A stretch of 9,490 bases of DNA, taken from NCBI GenBank assembly GCA_038117265.1, contig JAYOFO010000087.1, positions 1 to 9,490 on the forward strand. Reading direction: 5' to 3'. This DNA is from JAYPUG01 sp038117265. GTDB taxonomy: Bacteria > Pseudomonadota > Alphaproteobacteria > UBA6615. Of the stretch, positions 1 through 7,390 are shown one piece after another; positions within the stretch are counted from its first letter, which is position 1, and every line of letters begins with the position of its first letter. Under the pieces are notes generated by a model that worked only from the letters and a program-made list of their open reading frames with translations, was not told the DNA's origin and did no database searches. The position numbers were made by a program, and so were the translations under genes.

Positions 1-63
1 CTTTACCTGCGCGCGCCGGACGTCACGCCGCCGTCCGCCGACCGCCAGCGCCTGCGGGGCTAG
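1..63 (+). CDS. tsaB: TsaB C-terminus (5'-truncated), tRNA t6A biosynthesis
   Basis: An open frame runs from the first base to a TAG at 61-63 and encodes 20 residues starting LYLRAPDVTPP. A closing 'YLR.PD..P' segment is typical of the C-terminus of alphaproteobacterial TsaB (YeaZ), the partner of TsaD in making N6-threonylcarbamoyladenosine at tRNA position 37. The identification leans on this short motif plus context: tsaB directly upstream of rimI is a very common bacterial arrangement, and only 4 nt separate the TAG from the rimI start. The gene continues beyond the left edge, so none of its ASKHA-fold motifs can be checked. Confidence 0.7.
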   Translation, partial: LYLRAPDVTPPSADRQRLRG

Positions 64-67
64 GGCC

Positions 68-574
68 GTGCCGGTGGCGGGCGCGAAGGGCTGGCACGTC
101 GGGCCGGTCGGCCCCGATGCGGCGGCGGCCCTCGCCGAACTGCACGCACTTTGCTTCGCCCCGCTGCCGGAGACGCCCTGGTCGCAGGACGCCTTCCGGA
201 CCCTGCTGAGCATGCCAACGACGGTTGCGTTAGCCGGGTTGGCGCCCGACGGTTCGGCAGCCGGCCTGCTGATCGGGCGAAGCACGGGTGCGGATGCCGA
301 AATCCTCACCCTCTGCGTTGCCCCGCCGGCACGCCGGGGCGGCCTGGCCCGGGCGCTGTTCGCCGGGTTCGTTGCGCACACCGGGCCCGAAGCGGACATT
401 GCGCTGGAGGTGGCGGTCGGCAATGGGCCGGCGGTGGCATTGTATGAATCGCTGGGTTTTCGCGTCGCCGGCCGGCGTCCCGGCTACTACGCGGGACGCG
501 GGGAAAGGGTCGATGCGCTCATCATGGTGCACAACGGCAAAAATAGAGGTGGACAACCCGGCGAAGAGATATAA
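68..574 (+). CDS. rimI: Ribosomal protein S18-alanine N-acetyltransferase RimI (GNAT)
   Basis: 168-aa cytosolic GNAT acetyltransferase. The family moves acetyl from acetyl-CoA to the N-terminal alanine of ribosomal protein S18. Visible motifs: AEILTLCVAP (residues 77-86, beta4), the acetyl-CoA pyrophosphate loop R89-x-x-G92-x-A94, and ALYESLGF (124-131). E114 and Y126 stand 12 residues apart, as do the catalytic E103 and Y115 of E. coli RimI, and the family's tandem tyrosines follow (140-141). The family's 'SN' is here G118-N119. Length is slightly above the usual ~150 because of a short polar C-terminal tail. Two GTG starts are possible: 68 (GGGG at 56-59, 8 nt upstream) or 74 (AGGG at 62-65, 8 nt upstream). 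The difference is two residues. The gene follows tsaB after 4 nt and is probably cotranscribed and coupled with it. Confidence 0.92.
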   Translation: MPVAGAKGWHVGPVGPDAAAALAELHALCFAPLPETPWSQDAFRTLLSMPTTVALAGLAPDGSAAGLLIGRSTGADAEILTLCVAPPARRGGLARALFAGFVAHTGPEADIALEVAVGNGPAVALYESLGFRVAGRRPGYYAGRGERVDALIMVHNGKNRGGQPGEEI

Positions 575-603
575 ATAAAAGGCCAGTACAAACCTTTGTT
601 TAT
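571..603. promoter_or_regulatory. AT-rich imperfect inverted repeat between rimI and mucR (candidate mucR operator or terminator)
   Basis: Left arm ATAAA (571-575) and AAAGG (578-582) are the reverse complements of TTTAT (599-603) and CCTTT (593-597). The inner pairs enclose a 10-nt centre, and a 2x1 internal loop separates the two paired blocks. The structure overlaps the rimI stop codon and ends 18 nt before the mucR ATG. It is the most AT-rich stretch in an otherwise strongly GC-rich window. MucR proteins are known to bind AT-rich sites with TpA steps and to repress their own promoters, so an autoregulatory operator is a reasonable inference. A weak bidirectional terminator (A-rich arm, stem, T-rich arm) is the alternative. 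No convincing -35/-10 pair could be fixed. Confidence 0.45.
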
Positions 604-621
604 CGGCAAGAGGGTAGAATT

Positions 622-1026
622 ATGAGTGAACAGGCCAGTTCCGCAGAATTGTTGAAGTTAACGGCCGATATTGTGGCCGCACATGTCTCGAACAACAAGC
701 TGGCGGCGAACGAGTTGCCGCAGCTGATCGCGCAGGTGCATGCGAGCCTGCTCGACACGGGCGGCCCCGCGGCGCCGCCGCAGCGCCCGACGCCTGCCGT
801 GCCGGTCAAACGGTCGGTCACGGTAGACCACATCGTCTGCCTGGAGGATGGCAAGAAGCTGAAGATGCTGAAGCGGCATCTCAAGACGTCATATGACATG
901 ACGCCCGAGCAGTATCGCGAACGGTGGGGCCTGCCGGCCGACTATCCGATGGTTGCCCCCAACTACGCAAAGAAGCGCAGCCAGCTCGCGAAGAAGATCG
1001 GCCTCGGCAAGCGTGGGAAGAAGTAG
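622..1026 (+). CDS. mucR: MucR/Ros-family zinc-finger-like transcriptional regulator
   Basis: 134-aa member of the Ros/MucR family, DNA-binding and nucleoid-associated regulators of surface polysaccharide, motility, cell-cycle and virulence genes in alphaproteobacteria. The N-terminal half (residues 10-46) carries the conserved LKLTADIVAAHVSNN block used for oligomerisation. A Pro/Ala linker (49-61) leads to the DNA-binding domain (about 66-125), with the finger core CLEDGKKLKMLKRHL and then MTPEQYRERWGLP and YPMVAPNYAKKRS, ending in a Lys/Arg-rich tail. The zinc-ligand positions of Ros (Cys-x2-Cys-x9-His-x4-His) are C73, D76, H86 and Y91 here, so two of the four differ from canonical Ros. 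ATG start with GAGGG (610-614) 7 nt upstream. It is bounded by spacers of 47 and 107 nt, so it is probably its own transcription unit and autoregulated. The targets cannot be told from this window. Confidence 0.93.
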   Translation: MSEQASSAELLKLTADIVAAHVSNNKLAANELPQLIAQVHASLLDTGGPAAPPQRPTPAVPVKRSVTVDHIVCLEDGKKLKMLKRHLKTSYDMTPEQYRERWGLPADYPMVAPNYAKKRSQLAKKIGLGKRGKK

Positions 1027-1035
1027 GCGGCCGGT

Positions 1036-1051
1036 CTCGCCGGCCGGCGAG
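1036..1051. repeat. Perfect 16-bp GC palindrome downstream of mucR
   Basis: CTCGCCGG at 1036-1043 is followed directly by its reverse complement CCGGCGAG at 1044-1051. The same bases can instead form a GGCCGG (1029-1034) / CCGGCC (1040-1045) hairpin with a TCTCG loop, starting 3 nt after the mucR stop. No T-run follows, so it is not a standard intrinsic terminator. It may be a transcript-end stem, a dimer binding site, or chance in GC-rich DNA. Confidence 0.4.
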
Positions 1052-1066
1052 GTCGCCCCGGGCCCG

Positions 1067-1081
1067 AATATGGCCTATATT
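1067..1081. promoter_or_regulatory. AATAT-N5-ATATT inverted repeat upstream of fur (candidate operator or -10 region)
   Basis: AATAT (1067-1071) and ATATT (1077-1081) are reverse complements around GGCCT. This is a small AT island in the GC-rich mucR-fur spacer, 52 nt before the fur ATG. TATATT at 1076-1081 would fit a -10 hexamer, but the region about 17 nt upstream (TCGCCC) is a poor -35. Fur autoregulation is common in the family, so an operator here is plausible, though the sequence does not match a Fur box that I can name. Confidence 0.3.
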
Positions 1082-1133
1082 GTGCGCGTGTGTGCGGGCC
1101 GAACATCTGCGGTATCGTAAGGAATCGTGACGA

Positions 1134-1574
1134 ATGGCTGCTGACGGGCCGTCGCGAATCGAACAGCTCTGCATCGATCAGGGGCTCAAGCTGACGGAGC
1201 AGCGGCGCACGATCGCGCGCGTTCTCTCCGATGCGGACGACCACCCTGACGTCGATCAGGTGTATCGCCGTGCCACCCGGCTCGATTCCCGAATATCGAT
1301 CGCCACGGTCTACCGGACCGTCCGCCTGTTCGAAGAGGCCAACATCCTGGAGAAGCACGATTTCGGCGACGGCCGGGCGCGCTATGAAGAGGTTCAGGAC
1401 GATCACCACGACCATCTGATCGACGTGAAGAGCGGCAAGGTGATCGAGTTCTTCAACAAGGAGATCGAGGCGCTGAAGGAAAAGATTGCCCACGATCTCG
1501 GCTACAAACTGATCGACCATCGTCTCGAACTGTTCGCCAGACCGCTCGGGTCGTCGGACAGCGATGACGAATGA
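1134..1574 (+). CDS. fur: Fur-family metal-dependent transcriptional regulator (Fur/Mur type)
   Basis: 146-aa dimeric repressor that uses Fe(II) (Mn(II) in the rhizobial Mur branch) to control metal uptake genes. Residues 1-88 form the winged-helix DNA-binding domain: QGLKLTEQRRTIARVL, then H37 in DDHPDVDQVY, then the recognition helix ISIATVYRTVRLFEEANIL (54-72). The regulatory metal site shows in HHDH (91-94) within HHDHLIDVKSGKVIEF, and the dimerisation domain runs to HRLELF (129-134). The CxxC structural zinc motif that follows this point in E. coli Fur is replaced by DVKSG, as is usual in alphaproteobacteria. HHDHLID separates it from Irr, which has an HHH motif followed by FF. TAAGGA at 1118-1123 lies 10 nt before the ATG. 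Its 3' end overlaps the next gene by 11 nt, suggesting cotranscription with the lipid genes. Iron versus manganese specificity is unresolved. Confidence 0.93.
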   Translation: MAADGPSRIEQLCIDQGLKLTEQRRTIARVLSDADDHPDVDQVYRRATRLDSRISIATVYRTVRLFEEANILEKHDFGDGRARYEEVQDDHHDHLIDVKSGKVIEFFNKEIEALKEKIAHDLGYKLIDHRLELFARPLGSSDSDDE

Positions 1575-2487
1575 CGACGTCTTGACGACGCCGCATCCCG
1601 ACGATTCGATGACCGATACCGGCGATCGTCCTGACGGCACCTCGGAACGCTCCGGGCCGGACGGCCTGGATTCGGCCCTAGCGGGACTGCGCGCCGGCAC
1701 GTTCGGCGCCCGGCTGGCGGTCGGCGAGTCCGATATCGAGGCCGCACAGGCCCTGCGATACCGTGTCTTCTACGACGAGATGAAGGCGCGCCCCGATGCC
1801 GAGACCGAACGCCTGCGTCGCGACGTCGATCCGTTCGATGCGGTGTGCGATCACCTGCTGGTGTTCGATACCGAACGCGGCGAAGGACCCGATTCGATCA
1901 TCGCCACCTACCGGCTGCTCCGGCGCTCGATGGTGCCGGCCGACGGCCGATTCTACACGGCGGGTGAGTACGACATTGCGCCGCTGCTCGACTATCCGGG
2001 CGAGATCCTGGAACTCGGCCGCAGCTGCGTCGACGCGGCGTATCGCGGCCGGCCGACCATGCAGCTCCTGTGGGGGGCGATTGCGCAGTACGTCGCCCAT
2101 CACGAGATATCGCTCATGTTCGGCTGCGCCAGCCTGCACGGCGTCGACCCCGAGGCGCTGGCGTTGCCGTTGAGCTATCTGCACCACTTCCACCGCGCGC
2201 CCAACGATCTGTGTCCGCGCGCGCTTCCCGAGCTCTATGTCGGGATGAATTATCTGGCGGCCGACGCCATCGACCAGAAGGCGGGGTTGGTTGCGCTTCC
2301 CCCGCTGGTAAAGGGTTACCTGCGACTCGGCGGGTTCGTGGGCGACGGGGCCGTGGTCGACCACCAGTTCAACACGACCGATGTCTGCATCGTGGTGCCG
2401 ACCGACCAGGTGACCGAAAAGTATTTCCGGCACTATGCGTCGGACGAGATGATCCGCCGGCGCGCGCGTGGCGAGACCGGACGTTGA
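1564..2487 (+). CDS. olsB: OlsB-type acyl-ACP N-acyltransferase (lyso-ornithine lipid synthesis)
   Basis: 307-aa protein of the OlsB/'putative hemolysin' branch of the GNAT fold. OlsB transfers a 3-hydroxyacyl group from acyl carrier protein to the alpha-amino group of ornithine, giving lyso-ornithine lipid at the cytoplasmic membrane. Family landmarks: ALRYRVFYDEM (63-73), CDHLLVFD (95-102), ATYRLLR (114-120), ELGRSCV (150-156), MFGCASLHGVDP (185-196) and LPPLVKGYLRLGGFVGDGA (245-263). The first ~45 residues are acidic, Ser/Thr/Asp-rich and probably disordered. The ATG at 1564 overlaps the fur 3' end by 11 nt and lacks a clear ribosome site; in-frame TTG 1582 and ATG 1609 are alternatives. 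The stop overlaps the following PlsC-type gene by 4 nt, and this N-acyl/O-acyl pairing is what an olsBA operon looks like. Relatives use glutamine or glycine, so the amino-acid substrate is inferred. Confidence 0.75.
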   Translation: MTNDDVLTTPHPDDSMTDTGDRPDGTSERSGPDGLDSALAGLRAGTFGARLAVGESDIEAAQALRYRVFYDEMKARPDAETERLRRDVDPFDAVCDHLLVFDTERGEGPDSIIATYRLLRRSMVPADGRFYTAGEYDIAPLLDYPGEILELGRSCVDAAYRGRPTMQLLWGAIAQYVAHHEISLMFGCASLHGVDPEALALPLSYLHHFHRAPNDLCPRALPELYVGMNYLAADAIDQKAGLVALPPLVKGYLRLGGFVGDGAVVDHQFNTTDVCIVVPTDQVTEKYFRHYASDEMIRRRARGETGR

Positions 2488-3440
2488 ACGAGACCACCGT
2501 CTTCCGCTCGCCGATGACGGCGGCCGCACGCGCGGCCCCCTACATGCTGTTCACCCTGGCGATGATTCCCGTCCAGGCGGTCGCGCTGCTGCTTCGCCTG
2601 CCGCTATCGCGACGAATTCCCCTTTGGTACCACCGCATCTGTTGCCGGCTGCTGGGCATCCGCCTCGAGGTGTTCGGCCGGCGTTCGAGGGCGCGCCCGA
2701 CCCTGTTCGTGGCGAACCACACCTCCTACCTCGACATCCCTATCTACGGTGCGCTGATCCCCGGTTCCTTCGTGGCCAAGTCCGAGGTCGCCGGATGGCC
2801 GCTGTTCGGCCTGCTGGCGAAGCTGCAGCGCTCGGTCTTCGTCGACCGCCGGGTGCGCACATCGCACCTTCAGGCGACCGCGCTCGGCCAGCGTCTGGAG
2901 GCGGGCGACAGCATGATCCTGTTCCCCGAAGGCACGAGCGACGACGGCAATCACATCTTTCCGTTCAAGAGCGCGCTGCTGTCGGTCGCCGAGTACCGGA
3001 TCGATGACGAGCCGCTGGTGGTCCAGCCGGTCTCGCTCACCTATGCGCGCCTCGACGGCATCCCGATCGGCCGGCACCTGCGGCCCTTCTATGCCTGGTA
3101 CGGCGATATGGAGCTCATGAGCCATGCCGCCGAGCTCGTCGGGCTCGGCCGGCTCACGGTCACGGTGTCGTTCCACGAGCCGGTGACGATCGAGCAGTTC
3201 GGCTCGCGCAAGGCGCTTGCCGAGCATTGCTATGCGCGCATCGTTGCCGGACATTCCGACGCGCTCGCCGGGCGCATCCAGCCGCGGGTGGGCACGTCGG
3301 GCAAGTGGGACTGGATCCGCTGGCGGCTGCGCCCGCGCCTGCGCGACCTGCAGGGTTTGCGGCGCGCGAAAAAGGGTTTTGCGACCCCGCGCGACAAGCG
3401 GGCCGCAGCGCGGGTTGACACCAGGTCGGGGAAGGCTTAG
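2484..3440 (+). CDS. olsA: PlsC/OlsA-type 1-acyl O-acyltransferase
   Basis: 318-aa membrane-associated acyltransferase of the lysophosphatidate acyltransferase family. OlsA esterifies the 3-hydroxyl of lyso-ornithine lipid; PlsC proper acylates lysophosphatidic acid. Numbered from the TTG at 2484: a hydrophobic N-terminal segment (about 20-40), catalytic H79-x4-D84 in NHTSYLD, FVDRR (119-123), and the acceptor-site FPEGTS (147-152), followed by a basic C-terminal tail rich in Arg/Lys. The TTG start makes a TTGA overlap with the upstream stop, the same arrangement as phoH further on. The in-frame ATG at 2514 (308 aa) is the alternative and keeps all motifs; neither has a strong ribosome site. 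A much longer reading back to 2070 lies inside olsB in another frame and is not real. The pairing with an OlsB-type gene favours OlsA, but a general PlsC, or both roles, cannot be excluded. Confidence 0.8.
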   Translation: MNETTVFRSPMTAAARAAPYMLFTLAMIPVQAVALLLRLPLSRRIPLWYHRICCRLLGIRLEVFGRRSRARPTLFVANHTSYLDIPIYGALIPGSFVAKSEVAGWPLFGLLAKLQRSVFVDRRVRTSHLQATALGQRLEAGDSMILFPEGTSDDGNHIFPFKSALLSVAEYRIDDEPLVVQPVSLTYARLDGIPIGRHLRPFYAWYGDMELMSHAAELVGLGRLTVTVSFHEPVTIEQFGSRKALAEHCYARIVAGHSDALAGRIQPRVGTSGKWDWIRWRLRPRLRDLQGLRRAKKGFATPRDKRAAARVDTRSGKA

Positions 3441-3449
3441 GTGTGCGAT

Positions 3450-3471
3450 TGTTGATGAATAACAACATTTT
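3450..3471. repeat. AT-rich inverted repeat with T-run after olsA
   Basis: TGTTG (3450-3454) and CAACA (3463-3467) are reverse complements around an 8-nt AT-rich centre and are followed directly by TTTT (3468-3471), 9 nt after the olsA stop. It reads as either a weak intrinsic terminator ending the fur-olsBA unit or an operator/promoter element for miaB. The stem is only 5 bp, so termination would be inefficient. Confidence 0.35.
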
Positions 3472-3473
3472 GG

Positions 3474-3530
3474 ACGCCACTCCCCGGGTCCGGAACCCGG
3501 CGGTTCGGGCGGCCCGGCGACACGCGGCGT
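3474..3530 (+). promoter_or_regulatory. Foldable GC-rich leader of miaB
   Basis: Closing pair ACGCC (3474-3478) with GGCGT (3526-3530) encloses two hairpins: CCGGGT-N5-ACCCGG (3484-3500) and CGGG-CGG-CCCG (3506-3516). A competing hairpin, GAACC/GGTTC (3493-3497 with 3502-3506), excludes both. The closing stem ends at the base before the AAGGG ribosome site (3531-3535). The pairings are exact as read, but in GC-rich DNA such folds arise easily, so a regulatory role is inference. Confidence 0.25.
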
Positions 3531-3538
3531 AAGGGCCC

Positions 3539-4926
<1,388 letters not shown>

Positions 4927-4930
<4 letters not shown>

Positions 4931-5940
4931 CATCGATCGAAGAGGCCCAAGGGGCCCCGGTGCAGATTCAGTTCGACGACAACACGCTCCTGCCGGCGCT
5001 GTTCGGCCAACACGACGAGCACCTGATGCAGATCGAACGTCTGCTCGACGTCACCCTGCGTTATCGCGGCAACCAGCTCGAGATTCAGGGACCCGAGACG
5101 TCGTGCACGATCGCGGACCGTGCGATCGGCGACCTCTATACCCGGCTGAAGCAGGGCGAGGAGGTCGCGCCGGCGGACGTGCAGGCGGCCGTGCGGATGG
5201 CCGCCAGCGACAACCATGACGACGGGCGAATGGCGATCCGCACACGCAAGCGCACCGTCACGCCACGCTCGCCGATGCAGGCGCGCTATCTTGAGGCGCT
5301 CGCGAGCGCCGACCTGACCTTCGGGCTGGGACCCGCGGGCACGGGAAAGACCTATCTCGCGGTGGCGATGGCGGTGTCGGATCTGATCCAGGGCAAGGTC
5401 GACCGGCTGATCCTGTCGCGGCCGGCGGTCGAGGCGGGCGAACGGCTCGGCTTCCTGCCGGGCGACTTGCAGGAGAAGATCGATCCCTATCTGCGGCCGC
5501 TCTACGATGCGCTCTACGACATGCTGCCGGGCGACCAGGTCACGCGGCGGCTGGCCAGCGGCGAGATCGAGGTGGCGCCGCTCGCCTTCATGCGCGGGCG
5601 CACCCTGGGACGCGCCTTCATCATCCTCGACGAGGCGCAGAACACGTCTGCGATGCAGATGAAGATGTTCCTGACACGGCTCGGCGAGGGCTCGCGCATG
5701 GCGGTCACGGGCGACATGAGCCAGATCGACCTGCCGCGTGGCACCCGCTCGGGGCTTGCCGATGCGCTCGACGTGCTCGACCGGGTCGAGGGCATCCAGA
5801 TCGTGCGCTTCGGCGCGGCCGATGTGGTGCGCCACGCGATGGTGACCCGCATCGTGACCGCCTACAATGCGCGCGACGCGCAGCGCCGCGATGCGGGCGT
5901 CGAGGACGCACCGGACGCGCGCCACGAGGACATGCCGTGA
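4927..5940 (+). CDS. phoH: PhoH-like ATPase PhoL/YbeZ
   Basis: 337-aa P-loop ATPase of the PhoH family. In bacteria with this gene order, YbeZ/PhoL works with the endoribonuclease YbeY in rRNA processing and ribosome quality control; it is a cytosolic RNA-linked NTPase/helicase-like protein. Numbered from TTG 4927: an N-terminal KH-like region (about 10-70), Walker A GPAGTGKT (135-142), the signature SRPAVEAGERLGFLPGDL (164-181), Walker B FIILDEAQN (231-239), and VTGDMSQIDLP as sensor-like motif. A short charged tail ends the protein. The TTG overlaps the miaB stop as TTGA and has a strong ribosome site 8 nt upstream. A longer reading from 4846 adds 27 residues of miaB shadow and is disfavoured. 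Its stop overlaps ybeY by 4 nt (GTGA). The name reflects homology; phosphate regulation is not implied, and no Pho box was seen. Confidence 0.95.
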
Positions 5941-6452
5941 CGGGCGATCCCGAAAGTATTGCCGCGCGTATCGACGTCATCGTCGAGACCGGCGATGCGC
6001 GCTGGCGCGATGATTCGGGCCTCGACGCCGAGGCGCTCGTCGTGCGCGCCATCGGTGCCGCACTGTCGGCGGTCGGCACGGCTGGCCCGGCCGAGGTGAG
6101 TGTTCGCCTGACCGACGATGCCGAAATCCGCGTGCTGAACCGCACCTGGCGCGGTCGCGATGCCGCGACGAACGTGCTCGCCTTCGCGCTCGACGAGGCG
6201 CCGTCGCCGTCCATGCCGGTTCGCGCACTGGGCGATGTCGTCATCGCCTGGGAAACCTGCGCGGCGGAGGCGCGCGCGGCCGGCCGCCCGGTGGGCGACC
6301 ATCTCGCACACCTCGCGGTGCATGGCGCGCTCCACCTGGTCGGGTTCGACCATGAGGAGGATTACGAAGCGGACGCGATGGAGGCGATCGAGACGGCGGT
6401 GCTCGCGGGGTTGGGCATCGCGGATCCGTACGCGGACAGCGCGGCGGCGTGA
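5937..6452 (+). CDS. ybeY: Endoribonuclease YbeY, rRNA maturation factor
   Basis: 171-aa zinc metalloprotein of the UPF0054 family, involved in 16S rRNA 3'-end maturation and 70S quality control. The metal-binding motif H-G-x-L-H-L-x-G-x-D-H is clear: H129, H133 and H139 in HGALHLVGFDH. The conserved upstream block reads RDAATNVLAFALDE (74-87), where many homologues have TDVLSFP, and LGDVVIAWE (98-106). Length is close to the family norm, with an alanine-rich C-terminus. The GTG start overlaps the phoH stop by 4 nt, with GAGGA (5926-5930) 6 nt upstream, consistent with coupled synthesis of the YbeZ-YbeY pair. Confidence 0.96.
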   Translation: MTGDPESIAARIDVIVETGDARWRDDSGLDAEALVVRAIGAALSAVGTAGPAEVSVRLTDDAEIRVLNRTWRGRDAATNVLAFALDEAPSPSMPVRALGDVVIAWETCAAEARAAGRPVGDHLAHLAVHGALHLVGFDHEEDYEADAMEAIETAVLAGLGIADPYADSAAA

Positions 6453-6469
6453 GGGACACCGAAGGAGCC

Positions 6470-7372
6470 ATGACCGACCTTCCCAGACAGGACAAGCCGG
6501 GCGTCGTCGACGGCGACGACGCCTCCGGACTCGATCAGTTCACGGACTGGCTGCGCCGCCTCGTCGGCGGGCGCTCGGGCCGTGATTCGGTGCGCGAAGC
6601 GATCGGGGAACTGATCGAGGAAGGCGGCGACGAGGCCGCGCCGATCAACCCGGACGAGGGCGCGCTGATCGCCAACATCCTCAAGCTTCACGACCTGGCC
6701 GTCGACGACGTCATGATTCCGCGCGCCGACATCGTCGCGACCGATGTCGACAGCGATCTGGTGGCGATGGCCGACCTCATGGCGCGCGAGGCCCATTCGC
6801 GCATTCCGGTCTATCGCGGACAGCTCGACGAGGTGGTCGGGTTCGTCCACATCAAGGACGTGCTCGCCGCGATGCGCCAGACGCCTCGCAGGCCGGTCTC
6901 GGAGCTGGTGCGCGAGATCCTGTTCGCCGCGCCCTCGATCCGGGTCCTCGACCTGTTGCTCGAGATGCGCGCACAGCGCACCCACATGGCGATCGTCGTC
7001 GACGAGTTCGGCGGCGTCGACGGGCTGGTCACGATCGAGGACCTGGTCGAGGAGATCGTCGGCGAGATCGAGGACGAGCATGACGAGGATGGCCCGACGA
7101 TCGCGCGCAATCCCGACGGTTCTATCCTCGTCGATGCGCGGACCGAGGTCGAGGAGCTGGAAGAACTGATCGGCCCGTTCCTGACCGACGAGGAGCGCGA
7201 GGAGAACGACACGCTGGGGGGCGTGGTCTTCTCGCTGGTCGACCGGGTGCCGCGCCGCAGCGAAGTCGTGACCCATGGCTCGGGTGTCGAGTTCGAGGTC
7301 GTCGACGCCGATCCGCGCCGCGTCAAGAGACTGCGCGTGCGCGACCTGCGCACCGCGGACGATGACGGGTGA
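6470..7372 (+). CDS. corC: CorC/HlyC-family CBS-domain protein (YbeX)
   Basis: 300-aa soluble protein of the HlyC/CorC family, linked in enterobacteria to Mg/Co efflux and, for E. coli YbeX, to ribosome metabolism. No membrane (DUF21) domain is present, so it is the short cytosolic CorC type. Domains in order: an acidic N-terminal region; the linker VDDVMIPRAD (78-87) leading into CBS1 (about 85-140); CBS2 (about 145-200) ending in VDEFGGVDGLVTIEDLVEEI (168-187); and the C-terminal transporter-associated domain (about 210-290). Older annotations call it hemolysin C/TlyC; nothing here indicates haemolysis. ATG 6470 has GAAGGAG (6461-6467) upstream, but only 2 nt away. The in-frame GTG 6449 overlaps the ybeY stop as GTGA and adds 7 residues, so it is a real alternative. 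It lies between ybeY and lnt as in E. coli. Confidence 0.93.
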   Translation: MTDLPRQDKPGVVDGDDASGLDQFTDWLRRLVGGRSGRDSVREAIGELIEEGGDEAAPINPDEGALIANILKLHDLAVDDVMIPRADIVATDVDSDLVAMADLMAREAHSRIPVYRGQLDEVVGFVHIKDVLAAMRQTPRRPVSELVREILFAAPSIRVLDLLLEMRAQRTHMAIVVDEFGGVDGLVTIEDLVEEIVGEIEDEHDEDGPTIARNPDGSILVDARTEVEELEELIGPFLTDEEREENDTLGGVVFSLVDRVPRRSEVVTHGSGVEFEVVDADPRRVKRLRVRDLRTADDDG

Positions 7373-7390
7373 GGCAGCCCGCTTTCCCCC

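Noticed and set aside
1122..1126. GANTC (CcrM methylation) site in the fur ribosome-binding region
   Set aside because: GAATC is present, but about 37 such sites would be expected in a window this size if bases were random, and several others occur inside genes, so a single site carries no weight.
2070..2483. Upstream extension of the olsA reading frame to 2070
   Set aside because: This part lies in a different frame inside olsB, which has clear family motifs throughout. The olsA homology begins only after about 2484-2514.
6449..7372. corC as a hemolysin/virulence factor
   Set aside because: The TlyC/hemolysin name is historical. The protein is a short CorC-type CBS protein in a conserved housekeeping operon with no secretion or toxin features.
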